A DNA stretch of 64,000 nucleotides from contig DCHS01000035.1 of assembly GCA_002314875.1 (NCBI GenBank), forward strand, positions 3,681 through 67,680, given 5' to 3'. Shown here piece after piece: positions 8,994 to 16,809 of this stretch. Numbering within the stretch: the first letter of the stretch is position 1; each line of letters starts with the position of its first letter. The notes below the pieces were generated by a model. That model did not search any database and had not been told where the DNA came from. It saw nothing but the letters and a program-made list of their open reading frames with translations. Position numbers and translations under genes: made by a program. This DNA comes from Prevotellaceae bacterium UBA1746. Its GTDB lineage: Bacteria > Bacteroidota > Bacteroidia > Bacteroidales > Bacteroidaceae.

Positions 8994-9233
8994 TTAGTGA
9001 TTGTTAATAATGTTGACTCTAATAGTTGCTTCTTGATATTCTCTAAGGTTTATTATAACGTTCTGTTTATCAAATAGATGTTTCTTCACATAGCAAAGAT
9101 TGTCACATGCAAGGATGATGGGCTTCTCATCTATATAGATGCACCAATCACCAAACATCTTAAGGGCTCGTATAACGCCTGCCCCCTGAAGTTGGGAGCA
9201 GACGAATTCAATATACTCTGTTGTACAAGCCAT
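8994..9233 (-). CDS. TfoX N-terminal-domain-like protein, short
   Basis: 79 aa. The segment VIRALKMFGDWCIYIDEKPIILACDNLCYVKK matches the core of TfoX N-terminal domains (RxMFGxxxxYxxGxxxAxxxDxxLYxK). After residue ~55 the sequence no longer follows the usual ending, and the protein is about 30 residues shorter than the family. No second reading frame restores the missing part, so it may be a genuinely short or truncated member. Function of stand-alone domains is unknown. Confidence 0.7.
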   Translation of the reverse strand: MACTTEYIEFVCSQLQGAGVIRALKMFGDWCIYIDEKPIILACDNLCYVKKHLFDKQNVIINLREYQEATIRVNIINNH

Positions 9234-9237
9234 TAAT

Positions 9238-9834
9238 TTATCTTCTTTTCAGTATTACCAACTCTGCATCAGCACCGTCCTGACCATACTCAGAAACGAG
9301 GATGAATTTTTCGTTGCAAGCAATACCAAAGCAGCGACCTTCTGCGTTCAATTTCTCAACTTGCGTTCCCCAATATGATTCTTCATTATCAAGAAGATAC
9401 ACAGCATTTCCATTGATGTGATACTCCATATTCACAAAAGAACCTTGAAGAACGAAAAGGTTATCAATGACAGGCATATCCTTGATTGCCAACGCGTTGA
9501 TTTCTTCAATCATCTGCTGCTTCTGAGGATTGGTTGCGTGAGGCAAATCTTCGCATGGCGTGTTCCAACGCTTCAGATTGGGATAATACTGACGAAGAAT
9601 TTCTTTGTATTCCTCGCGGGTCAACTGCTGGCCAGCATCCTGATTGTACTGATCAACAAACTGTGAGCAGAATTCGACCATCTCTTCCATGGTGAAATCA
9701 CCAGTAAAAGCACCATCTTTGAAGCAGTAAATACAGTATTCTTCGTTCTTTGAACCATCGGCATTCGTTCCGAGAATTTCATCGGTCAAAGGCATGCCAC
9801 AACTTTGGCAGAATTTTTGTTCGTTATTATTCAT
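9238..9834 (-). CDS. Zinc-ribbon protein of unknown function
   Basis: 198 aa. The N terminus has a four-cysteine ribbon, FCQSCGMPL (residues 8-16) and EYCIYCFKDG (about 32-41), as in the putative zinc-ribbon family PF12674. The segment YYPNLKRW follows. The C-terminal ~90 residues are a separate, unrecognised domain. No signal peptide. It lies four bases upstream of the TfoX-like gene and 41 bases after the MerR regulator stop, so it is probably controlled by it. Confidence 0.75.
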   Translation of the reverse strand: MNNNEQKFCQSCGMPLTDEILGTNADGSKNEEYCIYCFKDGAFTGDFTMEEMVEFCSQFVDQYNQDAGQQLTREEYKEILRQYYPNLKRWNTPCEDLPHATNPQKQQMIEEINALAIKDMPVIDNLFVLQGSFVNMEYHINGNAVYLLDNEESYWGTQVEKLNAEGRCFGIACNEKFILVSEYGQDGADAELVILKRR

Positions 9835-9875
9835 AATGATTATAAATCAAAAAGTTAAGATTATTATTCCGTTAT

Positions 9876-10694
9876 TTAAATATTTTCAACGGGGACCTGA
9901 ATGATGGAGAGCCACTTTTCGGGATCCTCCTGATTCCAGGCACCATCGATGTAACAGCAGCGGGGCTGGCCTGCGATACGATAGCCCTGCTCCTCTATAT
10001 ATTTAAAGAGTTCAACATAGGACTGGTAGAAGCGGTCGTAAGGACCGTAATGCTTCATGCTAATTGCCACTGGAACTTCAGAAATACGTTTGAACTGGAT
10101 GATAGCAGAGTCTGTTCCCATTTCCTCAACCTGTTCGCAGTATTCGATATCAATGTTCGTGGGTGTGTATTCCTTGTTATGTTCTACAGTGAAGCAATAT
10201 CCAGGAGGAGGACATTTGCAACCGAGACGCTGCATTTCCGGACCGATCTTGTTCACACAGAGGAGACCGAGAGATTCGTAACTGGGAATGGTTTCACGAT
10301 GAGATGCCACGATGATTTCTGGCAAGGACTGAATAGAGAATTTTTCCATTGAATTCATTTCTTTTAATGAGCCTCTCCATTCGAGCAATTGGGCGCGACG
10401 TGCCAGAAGTTGTTTTAGTTGTCGCTCGGTATCGTCAATCTTTTCCGAAAGCTGATCGATACTTGGTTTGTGAGAATGATCGTCATAAAGGTCTTTTATT
10501 TCTTCAAGAGAAAAACCTAAACGCTGCAATTCTCTAATGCTATTAAGCTTCTGCATCTGGTCAATGCAATAATAGCGATACCCAGTCCACTCGTCCACCT
10601 CGTCAGGCAACAAGAGACCTTTCTGCTCGTAATGACGCAAGGTCTTTACGGTGACCTGCATCATCTGGGAGAACTCTCCGATTTTTAATTTCAT
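9876..10694 (-). CDS. MerR-family regulator with GyrI-like effector-binding domain
   Basis: 272 aa from the ATG at 10692-10694 (MKLKIGEFSQ); upstream in-frame codons run through promoter and repeat DNA. Residues 1-70 are a MerR winged helix (KTLRHYEQKGLLLPDEVDEWTGYRYY), residues ~75-110 a dimerising coiled coil, and residues ~120-272 a GyrI/BmrR-like effector domain (ISMKHYGPYDRFYQSY). Such proteins sense small hydrophobic drugs and activate resistance or efflux genes. It is first in a run of closely packed genes reaching at least to 7238. A consensus promoter precedes it. Confidence 0.88.
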   Translation of the reverse strand: MKLKIGEFSQMMQVTVKTLRHYEQKGLLLPDEVDEWTGYRYYCIDQMQKLNSIRELQRLGFSLEEIKDLYDDHSHKPSIDQLSEKIDDTERQLKQLLARRAQLLEWRGSLKEMNSMEKFSIQSLPEIIVASHRETIPSYESLGLLCVNKIGPEMQRLGCKCPPPGYCFTVEHNKEYTPTNIDIEYCEQVEEMGTDSAIIQFKRISEVPVAISMKHYGPYDRFYQSYVELFKYIEEQGYRIAGQPRCCYIDGAWNQEDPEKWLSIIQVPVENI

Positions 10695-10769
10695 TTTGTA
10701 ACTCATAAATGCATTTACAATTTTACAATGTACAATGTACCATTTTTTCTTTGTTCTCGAAAACGAGTG

Positions 10770-10802
10770 CAAAAGTAATGCATGACCTTAGGGACGAGTC
10801 AA
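10770..10802 (-). promoter_or_regulatory. Promoter of the MerR-led gene run
   Basis: On the minus strand TTG (10802-10800) is followed after 22 bases by TACTTTTG (10777-10770), close to the Bacteroidetes consensus. An inverted repeat CTCG-AAAA-CGAG at 10756-10767 lies just downstream and could be a regulator site. Confidence 0.65.
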
Positions 10803-11058
10803 GGGAAAGGGTAAATATTTAAGATTATTTAAGATTTCGGGCATCAAAATCTCCTCTAAATAAAAGAGGAAACACCTTTGTAAGCATCTTCGTAAAGCTC
10901 GTATGTTGTAATCTGCATGCAAAGGTAAGGACAATTTTCTTTCTCTCCTAATTTCTGGGATAAAAAGCAATAATATGGGATAAACGGATAATCTGCTTCT
11001 CGTCAAGACTGCCATTCGTCACTATAAATCATCGTCTTGCCGATTACTCTGCGATTTG

Positions 11059-11090
11059 TTTGCACATGTCAATTATTATTGCTACTTTTG
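11059..11090 (+). promoter_or_regulatory. Promoter of the InlB-like secreted protein gene
   Basis: TTTG (11059-11062), 20 bases, then TACTTTTG (11083-11090). Spacing and both elements match the Bacteroidetes consensus. The start codon follows 38 bases later. Confidence 0.75.
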
Positions 11091-11128
11091 CGCCCAAATC
11101 ACAAAAACTGTAACTAATAATATAAGAT

Positions 11129-11941
11129 ATGGTAAAAAAATTACTCCTTTTTGTTCTTACATTGGTCATCAGTGCGACCGTTAACGTCTATGCGCAAAGC
11201 CATAAGGTTACCTTTGAATCCGTCGGCAATGGTTCCATCAGCATGAAGCAGATGAGTTCTGCCAATGGTTGGAGCTGGGAATCCTTTGAGAGCGGTGCAG
11301 AATTTGAAGAGGGAACCTGGCTTCAGACCCTCACCGTTGCTGATGCCGGCTACAAGTTGATTTCTCTCACTTGCAACGAGATTGACGTTACTTCTCAGAT
11401 CAAAAGCGATAAGTACTACAATATGCAGGTGGGTAGCGAAGATGTCCATTTCGTTGCTACCTTCGAGGGAAACCCTGATGCCGAGATCGAAGAGGTTACT
11501 TATTATGTAACGGCAAACGGTACGGCAGCTTTCTCTACCTATTATGGGAAGAAAGAACTCTCTCTCGAATCCGACGGACAGACTGTTGCCGACGCTGAGA
11601 CGGGTGATTGCTTCGCATTCAAAGGCACTGCCCAGGTGAATCGTGGCGAACACCTTGTCCTGGCACTTACTCCGGAAAGCGGCAAGCAGGTCACCTCTCT
11701 CCTTGTCAATGATCAGGAGATGTTCGAGAAGGTTAACCATGACGCTCTCCCCTACACCTACATCACTCCTGAAATCGACGGTCCCATGGTCATCAAGGTT
11801 TTCTTTGGAGATAATACCGACGGCATCAAGGCTATCGAAGAGCAGAAGGCTTCTTTCCCCTGCTACAATCTCCAGGGACAGCGTGTGAACAAGGCTCAGC
11901 ACGGCATCATCATCCATAAGGGTCGTAAAGCAGTTTTCTAA
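11129..11941 (+). CDS. Secreted protein with InlB-like beta repeats and Prevotella-type C-terminal tail
   Basis: 270 aa. A signal peptide covers residues 1-22 (cleavage after VYA). Two divergent InlB/'bacterial repeat' beta domains follow: residues ~24-120 (KVTFESVGNGS ... VHFVATFEGN) and ~128-232 (YYVTANGTAAFS ... MVIKVFFGD). The end, CYNLQGQRVNKAQHGIIIHK then GRKAVF, is the tail shared by secreted proteins of Prevotella and is thought to direct export or surface attachment through the type IX pathway. The binding target is unknown. It is a single-gene unit with its own promoter and terminator. Confidence 0.75.
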   Translation: MVKKLLLFVLTLVISATVNVYAQSHKVTFESVGNGSISMKQMSSANGWSWESFESGAEFEEGTWLQTLTVADAGYKLISLTCNEIDVTSQIKSDKYYNMQVGSEDVHFVATFEGNPDAEIEEVTYYVTANGTAAFSTYYGKKELSLESDGQTVADAETGDCFAFKGTAQVNRGEHLVLALTPESGKQVTSLLVNDQEMFEKVNHDALPYTYITPEIDGPMVIKVFFGDNTDGIKAIEEQKASFPCYNLQGQRVNKAQHGIIIHKGRKAVF

Positions 11942-11978
11942 TCCATTACTTCTTTGGGAAAGTAAAACAAAAGACATT

Positions 11979-12007
11979 AAACGCGGGGATTTTCCCTGCG
12001 TTTTTTT
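11979..12007 (+). terminator. Intrinsic terminator
   Basis: AACGC-GGG with an ATTTT loop pairs with CCC-GCGTT, followed by seven T. It ends the InlB-like gene transcript. Confidence 0.85.
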
Positions 12008-12089
12008 GCGCCTATCTTACGAAAAAGTGAACTTTCGTAAGTTCTTGTATTAACTTTTGTGAAAAAGGATATTATTCTCCTTCAATTAC

Positions 12090-12120
12090 TTGCAAAAGGC
12101 TGAAAAGTGGCGTATCTTTG
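12090..12120 (+). promoter_or_regulatory. Upstream promoter driving a candidate small RNA
   Basis: TTG (12090-12092), exactly 20 bases, then TATCTTTG (12113-12120). Transcription would start near 12127. The next strong signal downstream is a terminator at 12204-12235, not a start codon. Confidence 0.75.
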
Positions 12121-12126
12121 CAGTGT

Positions 12127-12235
12127 CTTAAATGACATATATAACTTTTCTAAAGTTGATTAAGCGTTTTTTCATACAGATATTAGATTTAAGGTAATTA
12201 AAAGATTGGTTGTCGGGAGACAATCAATTTTTTTT
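12127..12235 (+). ncRNA. Candidate small RNA or terminated leader, about 109 nt
   Basis: A consensus promoter is followed about 80 bases later by a strong intrinsic terminator, with no start codon and useful reading frame between. A second promoter then begins the mRNA of the LRR lipoprotein gene. The first ~75 bases are A/T-rich without an obvious fold. Either a free-standing sRNA or an attenuated leader fits. No known RNA family is claimed. Confidence 0.45.
12204..12235 (+). terminator. Strong intrinsic terminator of the candidate sRNA
   Basis: GATTGGTTGTC (12204-12214) pairs over 11 positions, two of them G-U, with GACAATCAATT (12219-12229), closed by a GGGA tetraloop. Eight T (12228-12235) overlap and follow the stem. 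Confidence 0.85.
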
Positions 12236-12263
12236 GTGCTTAATCACGCACAGAAAACTGGAT

Positions 12264-12329
12264 AATTCGAAGGAAAATTGAATTTTCTTTGAATTATCTT
12301 GGAGTATTCATGAGAATATTCTATCTTTG
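12264..12329 (+). promoter_or_regulatory. Second promoter with adjacent near-palindrome, upstream of LRR lipoprotein
   Basis: TTG (12299-12301), 20 bases, TATCTTTG (12322-12329). Directly upstream is an imperfect palindrome with arms AATTCGAAGGAAAATT (12264-12279) and AATTTTCTTTGAATT (12281-12295), touching the -33 region, a plausible operator position. Confidence 0.7.
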
Positions 12330-12376
12330 CACGAAGAAAGAAATACCGATAATACTAATACCTAATATAAAACTCA

Positions 12377-13486
12377 ATGAGAAAGTATTCCATATTCCTG
12401 GTGATTGCGATTTGCACAATGATCATGACAGCATGTTCTGAGGACTATGAGGGCAACGAACCTTCTGATGTTGTAGAAGTAAGCCTGTCTGACGATGGCT
12501 TGTACCATGAAGGCCTCTGCTTCAGAATTCCCAATACGGCAGAAGCAGAAGTAATGAAAGCAGATCCCAAGTATTTTGAATCCATCGGATTCTGCCAGAT
12601 TCCCTCTGAAATCAAATACAACAACATCTGCTACAGGGTAACCCGCATTGCTGACGGAGCATTCAAGGGCTGCAAGGGTTTGAACACAATCTCCATTCCT
12701 ACCTCTGTGCTGGGTATTGGCAATTATGCCTTTCAGGATTGTGCAGGCCTTAATATGATTACCATCCCCAATTCCGTAAAGAACATCGGTGGTGGTGCAT
12801 TCTATGACTGTACCGCTTTGAGTTATGTCAGCATCCCCAGTTCCGTTACCAATATCGGTAGTTCTGCCTTTGCTGGTTGCGAAAGTCTGACACTGATTGA
12901 GGTTCAGGATGGCAACACGGTCTATGACAGCCGTTCACAGTGCAATGGTGTCATCGAGACAGCTACCAATACCTTGATTTGTGGAAGCAAATACACCGTC
13001 ATCCCTTCTTCTGTTACCAGTATCGGCGATGGTGCATTCGAGGGCATTCATAGTCTTACCTCTATGTCTATCCCTTCTTCTGTCACCCGCATTGGTGCAA
13101 CTGCGTTCTACGGATGTACCAACCTTACCTCAATGACGCTTCCAGAATCCGTAACTTCTATTGGTGACGGTGCATTCTTAGGTTGTACTAGCATGTCGAC
13201 CATCGAACTTCCCAATTCTTTGACAAGCATCGGTGCAACAGCGTTTTACAGATGTTCTGCATTGAGATCAATTACTATCCCTCGCGCTACTTCCCATATC
13301 GGCGATGGTTCATTCGACGGTTGCAGCAGCCTGAAAGAATTCCATGTAAAACATACTACACCTCCTACTTTCGGCTATCTTGGCATCGCCTATAATGACT
13401 GCATACTTTATGTTCCCGATGGTTCAAAAGCAAAATATGAACAGCAGGAACCTTGGAACCGCTTCAAGGGAATCCTCGAAGAATAA
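12377..13486 (+). CDS. BspA-type leucine-rich-repeat surface lipoprotein
   Basis: 369 aa. The signal peptide ends in a lipobox, IMTAC with Cys near residue 20, so it is lipid-anchored. From residue ~85 to ~335 it carries about ten ~23-residue LRR_5 repeats of the pattern IPSSVTSIGDGAFEGCTSLT, as in BspA of Tannerella and Treponema, which bind host matrix proteins. A final segment (LYVPDGSKAKYEQQEPWNRF) is the usual C-terminal cap. A surface adhesion role is inferred from family. It stands alone between its promoter and a strong terminator. Confidence 0.88.
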   Translation: MRKYSIFLVIAICTMIMTACSEDYEGNEPSDVVEVSLSDDGLYHEGLCFRIPNTAEAEVMKADPKYFESIGFCQIPSEIKYNNICYRVTRIADGAFKGCKGLNTISIPTSVLGIGNYAFQDCAGLNMITIPNSVKNIGGGAFYDCTALSYVSIPSSVTNIGSSAFAGCESLTLIEVQDGNTVYDSRSQCNGVIETATNTLICGSKYTVIPSSVTSIGDGAFEGIHSLTSMSIPSSVTRIGATAFYGCTNLTSMTLPESVTSIGDGAFLGCTSMSTIELPNSLTSIGATAFYRCSALRSITIPRATSHIGDGSFDGCSSLKEFHVKHTTPPTFGYLGIAYNDCILYVPDGSKAKYEQQEPWNRFKGILEE

Positions 13487-13523
13487 TACCTATCGGATTA
13501 TATTTTAAAACATTGATAAAAAC

Positions 13524-13562
13524 AAAGCAAGGAAAGCCAAACGACTTTCCTTGCTTTTATTT
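13524..13562 (+). terminator. Intrinsic terminator after LRR lipoprotein gene
   Basis: AAAGCAAGGAAAG (13524-13536) pairs perfectly with CTTTCCTTGCTTT (13544-13556), followed by T-rich DNA. It may also serve the convergent minus-strand gene. Confidence 0.85.
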
Positions 13563-13627
13563 TTGCTTTAATATTAAGCGAGTTCTATAAATTATCTTTT
13601 TTAGAACCTACTTTGCATTGAAGTTGG

Positions 13628-13903
13628 TTACTTCTTCTGAGCTTTCTTCTTGGCTTTTTCCAATTTCTCCTGCTTCTTCAAAGCCTCTTTTGCCTGCTCT
13701 TCAGTACAGGGACCATTGGAAACTACTGTAGCCTTGATAACCTTGGTCTTCGTTTTCTTCTGATTACCGTAGGTGATTGTCGTAACAACAGTCTTGGTTA
13801 CTACGGTAGTCTGCTTATTTCCCTTCGGTGCTGCCTTCTTCTGTGCTGCAGCCGACATGGGTAGCAATAATGCTATCGACAATAAAAGAATGATTCTATT
13901 CAT
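13628..13903 (-). CDS. Small basic secreted protein, 91 aa
   Basis: A signal peptide covers residues 1-20 (cleavage after SAAA). The mature part is rich in Lys, Thr and Val (TTVVTKTVVTTITYG) and ends in a Lys-rich helix (EKLEKAKKKAQKK). One Cys is present. I do not recognise a family. It starts eight bases after the GH18 gene stop, so it is likely co-transcribed with it. Confidence 0.6.
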   Translation of the reverse strand: MNRIILLLSIALLLPMSAAAQKKAAPKGNKQTTVVTKTVVTTITYGNQKKTKTKVIKATVVSNGPCTEEQAKEALKKQEKLEKAKKKAQKK

Positions 13904-13911
13904 AATCGTTT

Positions 13912-16761
13912 TTATTTAACAATCACCTTACGACCGTTCTGGATGAAAACGCCAGGACGGAGGTGGGTTACGCGTTGACCCTGGAGGTTATAAATGGGCT
14001 GTGTACCCTCTTCTGCACTGACAGAGGTGATGCCAATGGGATCAATCTTTGCCAAAGCCTCAGCAGCGGCTTTCGTTACATTGTAGCCGGGAGCTGTGAT
14101 TACGGTCCAACGACAACCGGGATCGTCAACGGTCCACTGGCAAACAGGCTTTGCTGCCAACTGGGGAGAAGCACAGAGATAACCCTTTTCTGCTGAGGTA
14201 TCCTGACGGAAGGCAAAGTTGCCGTTCTTCTGTGTTACCTCAATTTCTACGGGGTCGTCGGTGAAAGTACAAGGCTGTGAAGTATTATCAAAGACAGGAA
14301 TAGTCACAAACTGATGACGACCGACATTATAGAGATAGTACTTGTTGTTAAACTTCAAGATCAGCCACAACGCAGCAGGATCATCGCGATCGACAGGAGC
14401 TGCGAAGGTTTCCGTACTGCTTTCTCCGAGCCAAAGATTGTCGGTTCCTTCATTGGCAAGAAGGACACCGTATCCATTGACATTTTCAAGGGTATAAGCC
14501 ATTGCATTGCTCAACTTGAACTTCGAGGTGATGACTTCTGTCTCAATAATTTCGCCACCCTGATCTTCAGGATCGGGAGTAGCAACAGGAGCATATTCAT
14601 CATCAGCAGGGAGACAGGCTGCGCTCTTCACTTCGGTAACGAGTTTCTCGACATTGGAATTAATGATATAGCTGGCAGCACGGGCCAAAGAACCCTTCTT
14701 GTCGGCATTCACATCATTTCCCAAATCCCAGTAGAAGATACCGCCCAAATCCTGATTCACAACATATTGTGAACGCCATACGGTCTGGTCGAAACCCGTG
14801 AGGGCAAAACTTTCACCAGCATCATTGACATATTCCGTAGCATCATTGGGAAAACTTTCGTTCCAGAACCAACGATAGCCCTGAATAGCCGTTCCATTGC
14901 TACCCTTGGAAGTTGTCGTCGCATAGGAGAGGATAATCTTCTCCTTGGGATAACCCCAGTTCACGAAACTGGTAGCCGCACTGGTATAACCGTCCTGGGT
15001 ATAGTTGCTGGTCTGAGGACCATAGATCTGGAAGTTGAAGTAGTCGATGTACTTCATATAGGATGTCGGGAAGTTGTAGGTCACCTTATGGGGGGATACA
15101 CTGAGGATCTTTCCAGACTTCATGTTCTGCTTGGCCACCTGACACATCTGTGCGATATTCGTCCATCCTGACTCGTTGTAGAGCCATTCAAAGTCAATGT
15201 CCACACCATCGATGTAGGGATCGTTGGCAATAGCTGCAAGGGCCTTTCCCATCTTCTGACGCTTGGTGGCATTGGCCATGGTACCTGCCAAGTCGTTGGG
15301 CTGGACAGCAGTCACAATGAACTTTACACCACGCATACCCTCGGTATAGGAACGCATCTTGTCGATATAGCCCTGAACTGAATAGCAGTCGAATCCGGGA
15401 TCTTCTTCTTTGTCGAAGGTATAACAAGCCGCCATCTTGTACCAGTCCCAGGCACCCATGGCAACGTCTGCTCCGGGCATGGGAATGGAACCACCTGCGC
15501 TGACAGAACGGGAAGAGGTCCAGAACTGGCACTCATCAAGTTTACCGACAAGACCTTCACCGAGAGTCACCTTAGTGGTACTGACATCCTGCATTTCAGG
15601 AGAAGTGAACTGACTGCTGTTGAAGCCGACATGGAACCACTTACCTGTGCTCTTGTTGCTGGCCACCTTGACATCCGTTCCATTGCAACGGGCAATGATC
15701 TCACCTTCTGCTCCCAGACGGAGACTGAGTCCCTTGTTATCTGCTGATTCCTTACGCATGATGTAAGCTCCTTCTGTCCAGGTATCCACATACACCCAAC
15801 TTTCGAAGGTATAGGCAGCCTCGCTGGAAGGCAGTGCAGCAGCAGGGAGTGTCATACAGGATGCTGACGTAGGGAGGGAGAGGATACCGCTACGACCGCT
15901 GAAAGTGGCTTCGTAAACGGCACCGTCTGTCAGTGATCCAGCCTCGTTATCGCTGTACAACTTGGCAGAGCCGTCATCGTAGGTCCAGATACCGAGAATG
16001 CTGATATGATTGGAGAGGGAATAGTGAGCGGCATCGATCTGACGGTCAAAGAAGCGCTCGACATTACCATAGGCAAGATTGATGCGATATTTCATCACAT
16101 CATTATCGGTCACCTTCTCCTTGGCAACACCGGTAGCGGAAAGGGTACCGTTGTAGGAATTCTTATAATCCACCAGATTGGGGCACTGCTCCTGATCCAT
16201 CTTCCAATAACCCAGAACCTGAGACCAGTTAGGATTGTAGGAATTGAGGGTATTACGATAGAAACTCTCATATTCCGTACCCAACCATTTTGACCAAAGA
16301 CGGACTTCGTCGATACGGCCTTTATAGCCTCCTCCCAGCCAGAGACTGTTCTCCTTGGCAGGAAGCGTCAGGTACTCCGTGAGCTCATAAGAGGACTTGT
16401 TGTTCAAGGTAACTTCCGTCGCACCTTTTTTGGAGCGAAGAGTCACCTGGCACCACTTCTTGGTAGCAATCTGCTGACTGCTGACTGTGATGTGGTTCGT
16501 ACCATCGTTGAACACGAGGGCATGTTCGTTACCCATTTTTATACTGAATTGTCCCGAACGCACAAGAGCGGCACCCTTCGTCCATTCTGACGGACAGAAC
16601 CAGAACTGGAGGGTGTAGGAGTTTCCTGCCGTCATCTTGGTGATACGGCCAAGATTGACGATGCCTTCATCCGCAGTGAAACGGAGGGCATAGTTATCAA
16701 CCTGAGCTATTGCACCCATTGTAGTCAGTAATACGACGAGGAGTGCAAAAATTCTCTTCAT
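13912..16761 (-). CDS. Secreted GH18 glycosidase with LamG domains and C-terminal sorting-like tail
   Basis: 949 aa with a signal peptide (residues 1-19). A LamG/concanavalin-like domain lies at ~25-175 and a second at ~290-410. The GH18 catalytic barrel follows (~420-700), with the hallmark DGVDIDFE at residues 518-525, Glu525 being the proton donor, and later YFNFQIYG and IFYWDLG strands. GH18 enzymes are chitinases or endo-beta-N-acetylglucosaminidases; the LamG modules suggest action on host or dietary glycoprotein or chitin, but the substrate is not resolved. The C terminus reads IYNLQGQRVTHLRPGVFIQN then GRKVIVK, the Prevotella secretion tail. Confidence 0.88.
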   Translation of the reverse strand: MKRIFALLVVLLTTMGAIAQVDNYALRFTADEGIVNLGRITKMTAGNSYTLQFWFCPSEWTKGAALVRSGQFSIKMGNEHALVFNDGTNHITVSSQQIATKKWCQVTLRSKKGATEVTLNNKSSYELTEYLTLPAKENSLWLGGGYKGRIDEVRLWSKWLGTEYESFYRNTLNSYNPNWSQVLGYWKMDQEQCPNLVDYKNSYNGTLSATGVAKEKVTDNDVMKYRINLAYGNVERFFDRQIDAAHYSLSNHISILGIWTYDDGSAKLYSDNEAGSLTDGAVYEATFSGRSGILSLPTSASCMTLPAAALPSSEAAYTFESWVYVDTWTEGAYIMRKESADNKGLSLRLGAEGEIIARCNGTDVKVASNKSTGKWFHVGFNSSQFTSPEMQDVSTTKVTLGEGLVGKLDECQFWTSSRSVSAGGSIPMPGADVAMGAWDWYKMAACYTFDKEEDPGFDCYSVQGYIDKMRSYTEGMRGVKFIVTAVQPNDLAGTMANATKRQKMGKALAAIANDPYIDGVDIDFEWLYNESGWTNIAQMCQVAKQNMKSGKILSVSPHKVTYNFPTSYMKYIDYFNFQIYGPQTSNYTQDGYTSAATSFVNWGYPKEKIILSYATTTSKGSNGTAIQGYRWFWNESFPNDATEYVNDAGESFALTGFDQTVWRSQYVVNQDLGGIFYWDLGNDVNADKKGSLARAASYIINSNVEKLVTEVKSAACLPADDEYAPVATPDPEDQGGEIIETEVITSKFKLSNAMAYTLENVNGYGVLLANEGTDNLWLGESSTETFAAPVDRDDPAALWLILKFNNKYYLYNVGRHQFVTIPVFDNTSQPCTFTDDPVEIEVTQKNGNFAFRQDTSAEKGYLCASPQLAAKPVCQWTVDDPGCRWTVITAPGYNVTKAAAEALAKIDPIGITSVSAEEGTQPIYNLQGQRVTHLRPGVFIQNGRKVIVK

Positions 16762-16809
16762 GACACAAAAAGATAAAGATTAAGACTTGGCCTAATTACA
16801 CGAACATGA

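Larger units (their letters stand above)
10695..11128. other. Intergenic region between divergent transcripts
   Basis: A 434-base stretch without a convincing gene. It contains the A/T repeat at 10711-10745, the minus-strand promoter of the MerR gene (10770-10802), a minus-strand TACCTTTG element at 10920-10927 with no assigned gene, a small hairpin CCTCT/AGAGG near 10853-10869, and the plus-strand promoter at 11059-11090. Confidence 0.6.

Noticed and set aside
8994..9233. Frameshift in the TfoX-like gene
   Set aside because: The product is shorter than the family, but the other frames close quickly and do not restore the missing end.
10695..10772. Longer N terminus of the MerR regulator
   Set aside because: The region holds the promoter and an A/T repeat; the MerR fold begins at MKLKIGEF.
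10788..11015. 75-aa minus-strand frame upstream of the MerR gene
   Set aside because: It overlaps the MerR promoter, has no family features and no start signal.
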